A stretch of 64,000 bases of DNA from Chryseobacterium sp. HSC-36S06 (GTDB lineage Bacteria > Bacteroidota > Bacteroidia > Flavobacteriales > Weeksellaceae): NCBI RefSeq assembly GCF_024171485.1, contig NZ_JALJZX010000002.1, positions 930,001-994,000 on the forward strand. The letters run 5' to 3'. A program made the position numbers and the translations under genes. How positions within the stretch are numbered: position 1 is the stretch's first letter; every line of letters starts with the position of its first letter. Positions 44,656-54,017 of this stretch are shown piece by piece. The notes below the pieces were generated by a model, which saw only the letters and a list, made by a program, of their open reading frames with translations, ran no database searches and was not told the origin of the DNA.

Positions 44656-45204
44656 ATGAAACTGACAAACAGATCTAAAGTAGTCTCGAATAAAGAGATG
44701 ACCTTTATGGAAAGAATATACCTCCCGGAAATTATGAAGGGAATGGCGATTACTCTGAAGCACGCTTTGGCTGGACCGAAGGGCAAAGTTTATTCTTACC
44801 CCGAAGTAGAAAAACCAAGAGCAAAAGTGTGGCGTGGTTTACATGTACTGAAACGTGACGAAGAAGGACGCGAAAGATGTACTGCATGCGGACTTTGTGC
44901 CGTTGCCTGTCCTGCAGAAGCCATAACCATGACCGCCGCTGAAAGAACCAAAGAAGAAAAGGATCTTTACCGTGAAGAAAAATACGCAGCGGTGTACGAA
45001 ATCAATATGCTGCGTTGTATTTTCTGCGGAATGTGCGAAGAAGCCTGCCCGAAATCTGCAGTTTACCTTACAGACCGTTTGGTAGATGTAGAAACCAACC
45101 GCGGAAGTTTTGTGTACGGAAAAGATAAACTGGTTGAAAAAATCAATGAGAGAATTGATATCACTGCCAGACAGAGCGAATTACAAAAAAAATCGGTAAA
45201 ATAA
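44656..45204 (+). CDS. nuoI: NADH-quinone oxidoreductase subunit I
   Basis: The 182-aa ferredoxin-like subunit with clusters N6a and N6b: CTACGLCAVACP and CIFCGMCEEACP. It ends immediately before the nuoJ start. The 53-nt spacer upstream includes TGTCATGCTGAAGC, resembling a common Bacteroidetes intergenic repeat. Confidence 0.97.
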   Translation: MKLTNRSKVVSNKEMTFMERIYLPEIMKGMAITLKHALAGPKGKVYSYPEVEKPRAKVWRGLHVLKRDEEGRERCTACGLCAVACPAEAITMTAAERTKEEKDLYREEKYAAVYEINMLRCIFCGMCEEACPKSAVYLTDRLVDVETNRGSFVYGKDKLVEKINERIDITARQSELQKKSVK

Positions 45205-45699
45205 ATGGAACAGATCATCTTTTTCTTTGTGGCATTTCTTGCCATTATAAGTGCAGCCTATTTTGTGTTTGCCCGAAACCCGCTCTACTCCATTCTTTCG
45301 CTGATTGTTACTTTCTTTTCAATCGCCGCGATGTATATTCTGCTGAATGCGCAATTCCTGGGGATCGTTCAGGTGATTGTATATGCAGGAGCGATTATGG
45401 TTCTTTTCCTTTACATCTTAATGATGCTTAACCTGAATAAAGGCGACGAAAGTAAAAAGCAGAATATTACCAAGTTTATCGGTGTTTTTGCGGCAGGAAT
45501 CCTTTTGATAGGTATTCTCGGCGCTTTCAAAGGACTGAACGCAACCACTTTCGGTGGCGACGCAGATTCATCTATCGGGTTGACCAAAAACCTCGGAAGA
45601 TTATTGTTTAACGAATATGTATTGCCTTTCGAACTGGCTTCAATCCTCATTCTTGCAGGTATTGTAGGTGCAGTGCTGATCGGTAAAAAAGATTTATAG
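45205..45699 (+). CDS. nuoJ: NADH-quinone oxidoreductase subunit J
   Basis: A 164-aa membrane subunit with five hydrophobic helices. The conserved VQVIVYAGAIMVLFLYILMM helix, with the pi-bulge region of complex I, is clear. The start directly follows the nuoI stop. Confidence 0.96.
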   Translation: MEQIIFFFVAFLAIISAAYFVFARNPLYSILSLIVTFFSIAAMYILLNAQFLGIVQVIVYAGAIMVLFLYILMMLNLNKGDESKKQNITKFIGVFAAGILLIGILGAFKGLNATTFGGDADSSIGLTKNLGRLLFNEYVLPFELASILILAGIVGAVLIGKKDL

Positions 45700-45703
45700 T
45701 ATT

Positions 45704-46033
45704 ATGAGAGAAATAAATTCATTTATACAGACCGTACCGCTCGAGTATTTTATTATTCTGAGTTCGGTGTTGTTCTGTCTGGGAGTTTTAGGAGTTTTAA
45801 TCCGCAAAAACGCCATCATTATTTTGGGATGTGTTGAATTGATGCTGAATTCTGTAAATCTTCTGCTGGCTGCATTTTCAAGCTATAAAGGCGACGGTAA
45901 CGGACAGATCCTGGTATTCTTTATCATGGTGGTTGCCGCGGCAGAAGTTGCCATCGGATTAGCGATTATCGCAATGATGTACCGTAACACGAAATCGGTA
46001 GACATCAGTATTTTTAATAAATTAAGAGGATAA
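45704..46033 (+). CDS. nuoK: NADH-quinone oxidoreductase subunit K
   Basis: A 109-aa membrane subunit with three helices. The two membrane Glu residues used for proton movement are in LGCVELMLNSVNLLL and VAAAEVAIGLAI. It is 4 nt behind nuoJ and 6 nt before nuoL. Confidence 0.96.
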   Translation: MREINSFIQTVPLEYFIILSSVLFCLGVLGVLIRKNAIIILGCVELMLNSVNLLLAAFSSYKGDGNGQILVFFIMVVAAAEVAIGLAIIAMMYRNTKSVDISIFNKLRG

Positions 46034-46039
46034 TATAGG

Positions 46040-47935
46040 ATGGAAAATTTAGTTTACGCAATTATACTTTTACCCTTATTCGGATTTCTGATCAACGGTC
46101 TTTTCGGGAAAAGTCTGCCGAAAATGGTGGTAGGGAGTATCGCAACGCTGGTGGTTTTTGCCTCTTTCTGTATTGCTGTCAGTTTATTTTTAAATTTTGA
46201 TGCTGAGTCGCAGCCGGTTATTGTCCGGGCTTTCGAATGGTTCAGAGTCAACGGAATGCAGGTGAATTTCAGTTTCCAGATCGATCAGTTATCGTTAATG
46301 ATGATCATGATTATCACCGGAATCGGTTCACTGATTCACCTTTACTCTATCGGTTACATGAGCCATGATAAAGGCTTTTATAAATTCTTCGCTTACCTGA
46401 ATTTATTCATCTTCTCGATGTTGCTTTTGGTAATGGGAAGCAATTATTTAATTCTTTTCATCGGCTGGGAAGGTGTAGGTTTATGTTCTTATTTACTCAT
46501 CGGGTTCTGGTATACCAATAAAGAATATGGTGCAGCTGCAAGAAAAGCTTTCATCATGAACAGAATCGGTGACCTTGGGATGATTATCGGGATTTTAATG
46601 ATCGCTTATCAGACCAACGCAGTAGACTTCCTTTCTGTAGCACAGAATTCCTCTAAATTCGAATTAGATTCACCTGTAATCATCTTTATTACAGCGAGTT
46701 TATTCATCGGAGCAATGGGAAAATCAGCGCAGGTTCCATTATTTACCTGGCTTCCGGATGCAATGGCGGGACCTACACCGGTTTCTGCGTTAATTCACGC
46801 GGCTACCATGGTTACTGCAGGTATTTATTTGGTAGTAAGATCCAATTTCCTTTTCTCGCTCGCACCAACTACAATGGACGGAATCCTGTTTATCGGACTT
46901 CTTACCGCTTTGGTTGCAGCGTTTATCGGTCTCAGACAAAATGACATTAAAAAAGTTTTAGCCTACTCCACTGTTTCGCAATTAGGATTTATGTTCGTTG
47001 CACTGGGAGTTGGCGCCTATACTACCGCAATGTTCCACTTAATGACACATGCGTTCTTCAAAGCGTTGCTGTTCTTAGGTTCAGGTTCTGTAATCCACGC
47101 GATGAGCGGCGAACAGGACATGAGATTCATGGGCGGATTAAAGAAAAAAATTCCAATTACGCATATTACTTTCCTTATCGGAACACTGGCCATTTCAGGA
47201 TTCCCATTCCTTTCAGGGATGATTTCAAAAGATGAAATCCTTGTAAGTGTTTACGGCAAAAGTCCGGTACTTTGGGTAATTCTGTTCTTAGTGGCGACAT
47301 TGACGGCGATTTATATGTTCAGAGCGTATTATCTGACTTTCCACGGCGAGTTCAGAGGAACTGAAGAACAGAAACATCACGTGCACGAAAGTCCGTCTAA
47401 CATGACGATTCCTTTGATCGTTCTGGCTGTATTAACGGTAGTTGGCGGTTTCATCAATCTTCCACACTTCATCGGCCACGGCGAATATGCCAAACTCGGC
47501 CAATGGCTTCAGTCCATTTATGTTTACGATCTTGAACTTCCGGAAGTGAATTTCGCAACAGAAATGATCCTTCTTGCATTAACTGTTCTGATGTTCTTTA
47601 CCGTTTGGTTCGTTGTGAAAAACATTTACGTCAACAAGAAAAAAATGGCATTGCCAGATGAGAAATATACTGGCTGGGAAAGACTTTCTAACAGAAAACT
47701 TTTCCTGGATGAGTTGAATAATGCAACCTTCGTGAGGTTTATTGAAGGTTTAGGTGTTGGTGGAAATATGTTCGATAAAGGCGTGCTGAACCGTTTTGTA
47801 GATTTCATCGGAAGCGGCGCAGAAGATTCAGGAAGAGCTGCAAAAAGACTTCAGAACGGAAACGTGGAGAATTATGTGCTCATTATGTCTCTGGCTATCG
47901 GAATTATTTTAATTGTTAACTTTATATTACAATAG
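46040..47935 (+). CDS. nuoL: NADH-quinone oxidoreductase subunit L
   Basis: An antiporter-like proton-pumping subunit (631 aa) with about 16 helices. LFIGWEGVGLCSYLLIGFW, PTPVSALIHAATMVTAGIYL and KALLFLGSGSVIHAM are the expected conserved segments, and the long C-terminal lateral helix region is present. It is 3 nt before nuoM. Confidence 0.97.
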   Translation: MENLVYAIILLPLFGFLINGLFGKSLPKMVVGSIATLVVFASFCIAVSLFLNFDAESQPVIVRAFEWFRVNGMQVNFSFQIDQLSLMMIMIITGIGSLIHLYSIGYMSHDKGFYKFFAYLNLFIFSMLLLVMGSNYLILFIGWEGVGLCSYLLIGFWYTNKEYGAAARKAFIMNRIGDLGMIIGILMIAYQTNAVDFLSVAQNSSKFELDSPVIIFITASLFIGAMGKSAQVPLFTWLPDAMAGPTPVSALIHAATMVTAGIYLVVRSNFLFSLAPTTMDGILFIGLLTALVAAFIGLRQNDIKKVLAYSTVSQLGFMFVALGVGAYTTAMFHLMTHAFFKALLFLGSGSVIHAMSGEQDMRFMGGLKKKIPITHITFLIGTLAISGFPFLSGMISKDEILVSVYGKSPVLWVILFLVATLTAIYMFRAYYLTFHGEFRGTEEQKHHVHESPSNMTIPLIVLAVLTVVGGFINLPHFIGHGEYAKLGQWLQSIYVYDLELPEVNFATEMILLALTVLMFFTVWFVVKNIYVNKKKMALPDEKYTGWERLSNRKLFLDELNNATFVRFIEGLGVGGNMFDKGVLNRFVDFIGSGAEDSGRAAKRLQNGNVENYVLIMSLAIGIILIVNFILQ

Positions 47936-47938
47936 TAA

Positions 47939-49432
47939 ATGTCGTATCTATTATTAACATTGTTACTATTACCTCTCGTAGGTTCTGCAGTGGTGTTCGC
48001 GTGGAAAAACCCCGCAAGTAAGTTTTTGGCATTGGGATTTGCATTTGTCCAGATGTTTCTCTCATTTTATATGCTTGCAAATTTCGATCACACCGTTACG
48101 GTGGACGGAGTGCTGCAGTATGAGATCAATTACCCGTGGTCACAGTTTATCAAGAGTAACCTGCACTTTGGGATTGATGGGATGAGCATGCTGCTGTTGC
48201 TGCTGACCAATATTTTAACGCCAATCATCATTCTGTCTTCCTTCAATGAAAAACCTGGTTACAGAAATACCTTCTACGGACTGATCCTGTTGATGCAGTT
48301 TGGTCTGATCGGCGTTTTCACTTCGTTGGACGGACTTTTGTTCTACATCTTCTGGGAAGTTACCTTAATCCCAATCTGGTTGATCGCCGGAATCTGGGGA
48401 CAGGAAAACAAGAAAATCGCATTTACGACCAAATTCTTCGTTTATACTTTCGTTGGATCACTGTTCATGCTGATCGGTTTGATTTATGTGTACACCCATT
48501 CCGCATCTTTTGCGCTTACCGACCTTTACAATGCCAACCTGAACGCATCTGAGCAGACCGTAATTTTCTGGTTCATCTTCTTTGCTTTTGCGGTAAAGCT
48601 ACCGATATTCCCATTCCATTCCTGGCAGCCGGATACTTATACGTACTCTCCGACTCAGGGATCCATGCTTCTTTCGGGAATCATGCTGAAGATGGCTGTG
48701 TACGGACTTTTAAGATATTTACTGCCAATTACACCAGATCCTATCCTTGGAATTTCGGGACAGATTGTTTTGGTTCTCGCAATCATCGGAATTGTGCACG
48801 GAGCCTTAATTGCTATCATTCAGAACGATTCAAAACGCCTGATCGCTTATTCATCATTATCCCACGTAGGTTTAATGGTGGCGGGAATTATGGCTTCAGC
48901 AATTCTTACCGTAAATGGCACTTTAATGATTGAAGGCGGCGAAGGAGCGCTGGTACAGGCTTTCGCTCACGGAATTAATGTTGTGGGGCTGTTTTACTGT
49001 GCAGACATTCTTTATAAAAGATTCAAAACAAGAGATATCCGGCAAATGGGTGGATTAGCAAAAGCTGCTCCGAAGTTTGCCGTCCTATTCATGATCATTA
49101 TTCTTGGATCGGTAGGACTTCCGTTGACCAACGGATTTATCGGTGAATTCATTCTGATAAAATCTATTTTCGATTACAGCAAACTCGCGGCAATATTCGC
49201 AGGGCTCACGTTGATTTTCTCTGCGGTTTATCTTTTAAGATTCTACGGAAAAGCAATGTTCGGCGAAGGTGATGACCGCGTTTTAGCTTCAGCTGAAGAT
49301 CTTTCAGGAGTTGAATTTTCTGTGCTGACAAGTTTGGCAGTTTTTGTAATTGTTTTGGGAGTATTTCCGCAGCCGATTATTGAAATGGTCAACAGTTCGC
49401 TGAAGTTTATCTTCTCATCGATGATGAACTAA
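47939..49432 (+). CDS. nuoM: NADH-quinone oxidoreductase subunit M
   Basis: An antiporter-like subunit (497 aa, about 14 helices). FHFGIDGMS-like LHFGIDGMSMLLLLL, FYIFWEVTLIPIWLIAGIWG and the HSWQPDTYTYSPTQGSMLLS loop are conserved. It is separated from nuoN by a 76-nt spacer with TCAAATCTCAAATCT repeats. Confidence 0.97.
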   Translation: MSYLLLTLLLLPLVGSAVVFAWKNPASKFLALGFAFVQMFLSFYMLANFDHTVTVDGVLQYEINYPWSQFIKSNLHFGIDGMSMLLLLLTNILTPIIILSSFNEKPGYRNTFYGLILLMQFGLIGVFTSLDGLLFYIFWEVTLIPIWLIAGIWGQENKKIAFTTKFFVYTFVGSLFMLIGLIYVYTHSASFALTDLYNANLNASEQTVIFWFIFFAFAVKLPIFPFHSWQPDTYTYSPTQGSMLLSGIMLKMAVYGLLRYLLPITPDPILGISGQIVLVLAIIGIVHGALIAIIQNDSKRLIAYSSLSHVGLMVAGIMASAILTVNGTLMIEGGEGALVQAFAHGINVVGLFYCADILYKRFKTRDIRQMGGLAKAAPKFAVLFMIIILGSVGLPLTNGFIGEFILIKSIFDYSKLAAIFAGLTLIFSAVYLLRFYGKAMFGEGDDRVLASAEDLSGVEFSVLTSLAVFVIVLGVFPQPIIEMVNSSLKFIFSSMMN

Positions 49433-49508
49433 AAAAAGAATTTTAAAAAAATTAAATAGAGAGAAAGGAACCTCAGATCTCGAATTTCAAATCTCAAATC
49501 TAAACTAA
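49433..49508. repeat. Short tandem repeat spacer between nuoM and nuoN
   Basis: The 3' half holds AGATCTCGAATTTCAAATCTC followed by AAATCTAAAC, tandem (A)AATCTC-like units. The same unit appears at 20401-20411 and 43522-43530. No terminator is seen. Confidence 0.5.
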
Positions 49509-50888
49509 ATGAGCGTTTTAATCATCATATTCCTAACCGCAATCGCAGCATTATTTGCAGGGGTTTTTGAAAAAGGAAAATTTTCAAGATACATCAGTAT
49601 TATTGGGCTTCTGGTTGCATTTTATGTGAGTTTTTTACCAGAAGCAGAATTCTTTAACCAGTACAAACACATGTTCGAATATACCGTGAACGCGGCATTA
49701 TTCACCAAGATTGCGATTGTCATCACGATTCTGCTTTTCTTTCTTGGAGGTTTTTCGTTCAGCAATCACCGCAGCCACCAATCAGAGTTATATGCGCTGA
49801 TGCTGTTCTCGCTTTGTGGCGGGGTTGTACTCTTCGGATTCCAGAATTTGGTAACCTTATTTTTAGGAGTTGAAATTCTTTCTATTCCGCTGTATGTATT
49901 GGCTGGAAGTAATAAAACCGATTTACGATCTAACGAGGCTTCCATCAAATATTTCCTGATGGGTGCGTTTGCAACAGGCTTTTTACTCTTCGGAATCGCT
50001 TTGGTTTACGGGAGTGCGGGAAGTTTCGATCTTTACAAAATCCATGAGTTCTCCGTGGAAAACTCTAAGGATTTCATGTTTGCAGCAGGAGCGGTTTTAA
50101 TGTTGGTTGCGCTTGCTTTTAAAGTATCTATGGCACCTTTCCACATGTGGAGCCCGGATGTTTACCAAGGTTCGCCTTCACTCATCACCGCATTTATGAT
50201 GTCGGTAGTGAAAATATCCGCTTTCTTCGCTTTCTTTAAAGTCATGACAATCGGATTCCAGGGAATCACAGGAGAATGGATCAATATTCTTGGCGTTCTG
50301 ATCATCATCACACTTTTCTTAGCCAACGTAATGGGCCTTGCGCAAAGCAACGCGAAAAGAATGCTTGCCTACTCTTCTGTATCACACGTAGGTTATCTTG
50401 CGCTTATTTTTTTCGGCTTAAATAATCTGTCTGCATACAATCTTGCTTTTTATCTGTTCGCGTATTCACTGGCAACTGTTGGAGTGATGATGTGTCTGAT
50501 CTGGGTTGAAAAGCTGAAGCGCGAAACATCGTACAACGCTTTCAAAGGATTAGCACAATCTGAACCGATTATCGCAGTAGCAGCAGCGGTAGGAATGCTT
50601 TCTATGGCCGGGATTCCGTTGACAGCAGGTTTCATGGGGAAATTCTCCATTTTTGCGCAGGCTATTGAAACCACACCGTTTCTGGTTTTGGTTGCGGTAC
50701 TGGGTTCAGCAATATCGATCGCTTATTATTTAAGATTAATTATGGTCATGTTCTTCCCGAAAGAAAGCAGTTTTAATACTTCTGAGCGGGTTCCGCTGAC
50801 CTATAATATTGTTGCAGTATTCATTATTATTGCACTTTTAGCGCTTGGAATCTTCCCCGATCTGTTTGCGAGACAGTTTGGTCTATAA
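49509..50888 (+). CDS. nuoN: NADH-quinone oxidoreductase subunit N
   Basis: The third antiporter-like subunit (459 aa). FLGVEILSIPLYVLAGS, APFHMWSPDVYQGSPSLITAFM and RMLAYSSVSHVGYLAL are typical. It completes the 14-gene set A to N and is followed by a terminator. Confidence 0.97.
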   Translation: MSVLIIIFLTAIAALFAGVFEKGKFSRYISIIGLLVAFYVSFLPEAEFFNQYKHMFEYTVNAALFTKIAIVITILLFFLGGFSFSNHRSHQSELYALMLFSLCGGVVLFGFQNLVTLFLGVEILSIPLYVLAGSNKTDLRSNEASIKYFLMGAFATGFLLFGIALVYGSAGSFDLYKIHEFSVENSKDFMFAAGAVLMLVALAFKVSMAPFHMWSPDVYQGSPSLITAFMMSVVKISAFFAFFKVMTIGFQGITGEWINILGVLIIITLFLANVMGLAQSNAKRMLAYSSVSHVGYLALIFFGLNNLSAYNLAFYLFAYSLATVGVMMCLIWVEKLKRETSYNAFKGLAQSEPIIAVAAAVGMLSMAGIPLTAGFMGKFSIFAQAIETTPFLVLVAVLGSAISIAYYLRLIMVMFFPKESSFNTSERVPLTYNIVAVFIIIALLALGIFPDLFARQFGL

Positions 50889-50913
50889 TAGCAATTTATA
50901 AAAATTAATATTC

Positions 50914-50945
50914 AAACGCAATTCTAAGAAGTTGCGTTTTTTTTT
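50914..50945 (+). terminator. Terminator of the nuo operon
   Basis: Stem AAACGCAA with TTGCGTTT around a 10-nt loop, followed by a run of T. Confidence 0.85.
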
Positions 50946-50977
50946 GATTAAAAAACAAGTTTAATCATTTGATTAAA
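50945..50977. promoter_or_regulatory. Probable autoregulatory operator of the TetR gene
   Basis: A perfect 18-bp palindrome, TTTAATC-ATTT-GATTAAA (50960-50977), overlaps the -33 TTG (50969-50971). A third half-site, TGATTAAA (50945-50952), forms a second inverted pair with TTTAATCA (50960-50967). The layout is typical of a TetR repressor blocking its own promoter. Binding is inferred. Confidence 0.7.
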
Positions 50978-50992
50978 TCAAAAATTTAATTC

Positions 50993-51000
50993 TATCTTTG
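50993..51000 (+). promoter_or_regulatory. -7 element of the efflux operon
   Basis: TATCTTTG matches TAnnTTTG. The TTG at 50969-50971 is 21 nt upstream, an acceptable -33 spacing, and the start codon is 16 nt downstream. Confidence 0.72.
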
Positions 51001-51016
51001 TACAAATAATTTTATA

Positions 51017-51616
51017 ATGGATCCGGAAAAAGATATTTCCACCGAAGAAAAAATACTTATTTCAGCCTCTAAAGTTTTTACTGAAAAAGGCTTTTCAGGA
51101 ACGCGGACGCGGGATATCGCAGAAGAAGCAGGAATTAATCTGGCGCTGCTGAATTACTATTTCCGAAGCAAGGAAAAACTTTTCGAACAGGTGATGAAAG
51201 CAAAAATAGTTCTCCTCTTCGGAAAAATAATTCCCATTATCACCAATGAAAAATCCACCCTCGAAGAAAAAATTGATCTGGCGAGCGAAAAATATTTTGA
51301 AATCTTATCAAAAAACCCCAATCTTCCCCTTTTTATTCTCAGCGAAATTCAGAAAAAACCGTCCAATATTACCGCGCTTATTCCCGTGGACAAAGTTCTT
51401 AAAACTTCAGTATTGCTAAGACAGATCGAAGAGAAAAAACCGGGACTAAATGCTTTTCATTTCATTGTTAATTTTCTTAGTATGACGGCATTTCCCTTTA
51501 TCGCAAAACCAATTCTGAAGAATTTCAACATCCTGAATGATGAGGAATTTCAGCAGTTCGTGGAAGAAAGAAAAACTTTAGTACCGGTCTGGATCAAAAT
51601 GATTCTGAACAGTTAA
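51017..51616 (+). CDS. TetR-family regulator of an efflux operon
   Basis: A 199-aa TetR/AcrR-family repressor. The N-terminal DNA-binding domain reads ILISASKVFTEKGFSGTRTR, then DIAEEAGINLALLNYYFRSK; the C-terminal domain would bind the inducer, here unknown. It is the first gene of the efflux operon and overlaps the longest frame of the next gene by one base. It most likely represses the operon through the GATTAAA palindrome upstream. Confidence 0.93.
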   Translation: MDPEKDISTEEKILISASKVFTEKGFSGTRTRDIAEEAGINLALLNYYFRSKEKLFEQVMKAKIVLLFGKIIPIITNEKSTLEEKIDLASEKYFEILSKNPNLPLFILSEIQKKPSNITALIPVDKVLKTSVLLRQIEEKKPGLNAFHFIVNFLSMTAFPFIAKPILKNFNILNDEEFQQFVEERKTLVPVWIKMILNS

Positions 51617-51648
51617 TGATCCCTGACTTTTCATTTAAAATCAACAGA

Positions 51649-52908
51649 ATGAAAATTTTAAAATCCCTGATAACACTAACGTTCCTGCTGAATCTTTCTC
51701 TGAATGCCCAGCAAACAATTACTTTGGACGAATGTCAGCAACTCGCCAAAGCGAACTATCCGCTCATCAAAAGAAACGCCCTCATCGAAAAAACCAGAGA
51801 TTATACGGTGGAGAATGCATCCAAAGGCTGGCTCCCGCACATCAATGTGATCGGTCAGGCGACGTATCAGAATGAAGTTACGCAACTGCCGATCAACATT
51901 CCAAATATGTCGGTGGAACCGCTGAGCAAAGACCAGTACAAAATCTACGCAGATGTTCAACAGACGGTTTACGACGGCGGAATGATTACCAACCAAAAGA
52001 AAATAGCTCAGATTCAGTCAGAAACAGAAGTTCAGAAAAATGAAGTGGAACTCAACAAACTGGAAGAAAGAATCAATCAAATTTACTTCGGAATTCTGCA
52101 AAGTCAGGAACAGCTGCAGCAAACTGATTTAACGAAAAACGACCTTGAAAATGGTTTGAAAAAAGCGGAAGCCCAGTTTCAGTACGGCACCATTCTGAGA
52201 AGTCAGGTTGATGTTTTGAAAGCACAAATCATCAGCCTCGAACAGCGAAAGATTGAACTTCAGTCGTTGCGGAAAAACTTCATCAACATGCTTGCTGTAT
52301 TCATCAAAAAAAATATTGAGGAACAGACATTATTTCGAAAACCTGAAAAACTATTGCTTACTGAAGAAAACAACCGTGCGGAACTCAAAGTTTTTGATCT
52401 GCAGCAAAAGATTTTGGAAACACAAAAAGATATCGTTGAGTCTAAGAACCTACCCAAACTGGGCGCTTTTTTCCAAGGTGGTTACGGCAAACCCGGTTTT
52501 AATATGCTCAGAAATGAGTTTGATCTTTTCTATATAGGCGGCGCACGGCTTCAAATTCCGATTACTGGATTTTATACAAAGAAAAACGAAATTGCACTGC
52601 TCGATACCCAACAGCAGGACGTTGAAATTCAAAAAGAAAACTTCGTCTTCAATCAGAAATTTTCCACCATTCAGAACAACGGGGATTTAGAAAAACTTCA
52701 GAAACTGATTGATAAAGACAGTGAACTTATTGCGCTGAGACAAAGCATTAAAAAAGCCAGCCTCGCCCAGCTCGAAAACGGCGTTATCAGCACCAGCGAT
52801 TATCTGCGCGAGGTGAATGCCGAGGAACAGGCGAGAATTCAGAAGGTCCTGCACGAAACGCAGTTTCTCTTAACACAGTATAATCTGAAAGCGCATCTGA
52901 GCCAATAA
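51649..52908 (+). CDS. TolC-family outer-membrane efflux protein
   Basis: The outer-membrane channel of a tripartite exporter (419 aa from this start). A signal peptide (ILKSLITLTFLLNLSLNAQ) precedes two long helical outer-membrane-efflux repeats with coiled-coil character (for example EVQKNEVELNKLEERINQIY). The frame is open back to an ATG at 51616, but that start would add eleven residues before the signal peptide, so 51649 is preferred. It works with the HlyD-type lipoprotein encoded next. Confidence 0.92.
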   Translation: MKILKSLITLTFLLNLSLNAQQTITLDECQQLAKANYPLIKRNALIEKTRDYTVENASKGWLPHINVIGQATYQNEVTQLPINIPNMSVEPLSKDQYKIYADVQQTVYDGGMITNQKKIAQIQSETEVQKNEVELNKLEERINQIYFGILQSQEQLQQTDLTKNDLENGLKKAEAQFQYGTILRSQVDVLKAQIISLEQRKIELQSLRKNFINMLAVFIKKNIEEQTLFRKPEKLLLTEENNRAELKVFDLQQKILETQKDIVESKNLPKLGAFFQGGYGKPGFNMLRNEFDLFYIGGARLQIPITGFYTKKNEIALLDTQQQDVEIQKENFVFNQKFSTIQNNGDLEKLQKLIDKDSELIALRQSIKKASLAQLENGVISTSDYLREVNAEEQARIQKVLHETQFLLTQYNLKAHLSQ

Positions 52909-52936
52909 AAATCAAAAAAAAAGAAAACTCCGACAG

Positions 52937-53911
52937 ATGAGAAAATATATTTTATTTGCAGCCCTTCTTGCCCTTTTTTCCTGTAAAAATTCAGATCAGG
53001 ATTATGATGCTTCGGGAACTTTCGAGGCCGATGAAATCATGGTGACAGCCAAAGCCAACGGAACCATCCTCGAGCTCAATGTAGAAGAAGGTCAGCAGCT
53101 TGAATCCGGGCAAAAAGTTGGCGAAATTGATCCTAAAAACGTGGAACTGCAAAAGGAACAGGTCATCGCCAGCATCGAAGCTCTGGATCAAAAAACCAAT
53201 TCCGCAATGCCGCAGATTCAGGTACTACAGACTCAGGTTTCGGCACAGTCTGCGAATATTTCGGTGTTGCAGGAACAGCTTCGGAATGCGGTGCGAGAAA
53301 GAAACAGAACTGCAAATTTAGTCGCCAAAGACGCCGCCACCAGAAAACAGTTCGATGATGCCAATGGACAGGTTAAAGTCCTTCAAAAACAAATCTCAGC
53401 GGCTAAAAGTCAGCTCAATATCCTTCAGCAGCAAATCTCAACCGCAAAAGAAAATGTCTCCATACAGAACCGCGCAGTCTTAAGCGAAAGAAAACCTACC
53501 CAGAAAAAAGTGGAACAGATTGATGAACTGCTGAAAAACAATACCATTGAAAGCCCGATTTCAGGCATGGTTCTAACAAAGTATATGAACGAAGGGGAAT
53601 TTGCCATAACCGGAAAACCTGTCTTTAAAATGGCGGGCTTAGATCTGATGATTTTAAAAACGTTTATCACCGGAGATCAGTTACCGCAGGTGAAAACCGG
53701 TCAAACGGTAAAAGTTTATATCGATCAGGGAGACAGTAAAACCAAAGAGTTTCCGGGAACCATTTACTGGATCAGCTCCAAAGCCGAGTTCACTCCAAAA
53801 ACCATACAGACGAAAAACGAAAGAGCGAATCTGGTTTATGCGACGAAAATTCACGTAAAAAATGACGGTTTCCTGAAAATCGGAATGTATGGCGATGTGA
53901 AGTTTAAATAA
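52937..53911 (+). CDS. HlyD-family membrane fusion lipoprotein (YbhG-like)
   Basis: The periplasmic adaptor of the exporter (324 aa). A lipobox LFSC places Cys16 as the lipid-anchored residue. The order is a lipoyl half-motif (GTILELNVEEGQQLESGQKVG), a long coiled coil rich in Gln and Lys (about residues 70-195), the second lipoyl half (TIESPISGMVLTKYMNEGE), and a beta-barrel domain. It lies 28 nt behind the TolC gene. Confidence 0.92.
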   Translation: MRKYILFAALLALFSCKNSDQDYDASGTFEADEIMVTAKANGTILELNVEEGQQLESGQKVGEIDPKNVELQKEQVIASIEALDQKTNSAMPQIQVLQTQVSAQSANISVLQEQLRNAVRERNRTANLVAKDAATRKQFDDANGQVKVLQKQISAAKSQLNILQQQISTAKENVSIQNRAVLSERKPTQKKVEQIDELLKNNTIESPISGMVLTKYMNEGEFAITGKPVFKMAGLDLMILKTFITGDQLPQVKTGQTVKVYIDQGDSKTKEFPGTIYWISSKAEFTPKTIQTKNERANLVYATKIHVKNDGFLKIGMYGDVKFK

Positions 53912-54013
53912 GTTGAAAATGGACAGTTGAAAGTTGAACGTGAAGTTCGAAATCAGATTTCTGATCCCAACAAATGTCAATCCTCAACTGTCAACCGTCA
54001 ACTCTCAACTAAC
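53911..54013. repeat. GTTGA/TCAAC tandem and inverted repeat spacer
   Basis: The left part carries GTTGAAAATGGACAGTTGAA with a further AGTTGAAC, and the right part TCAACTGTCAACCGTCAACT with a further CTCAACT. The two halves are complementary and could fold into an imperfect hairpin in the mRNA between the adaptor and ATPase genes. No gene is supported here. Confidence 0.7.
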
Positions 54014-54017
54014 AAAA

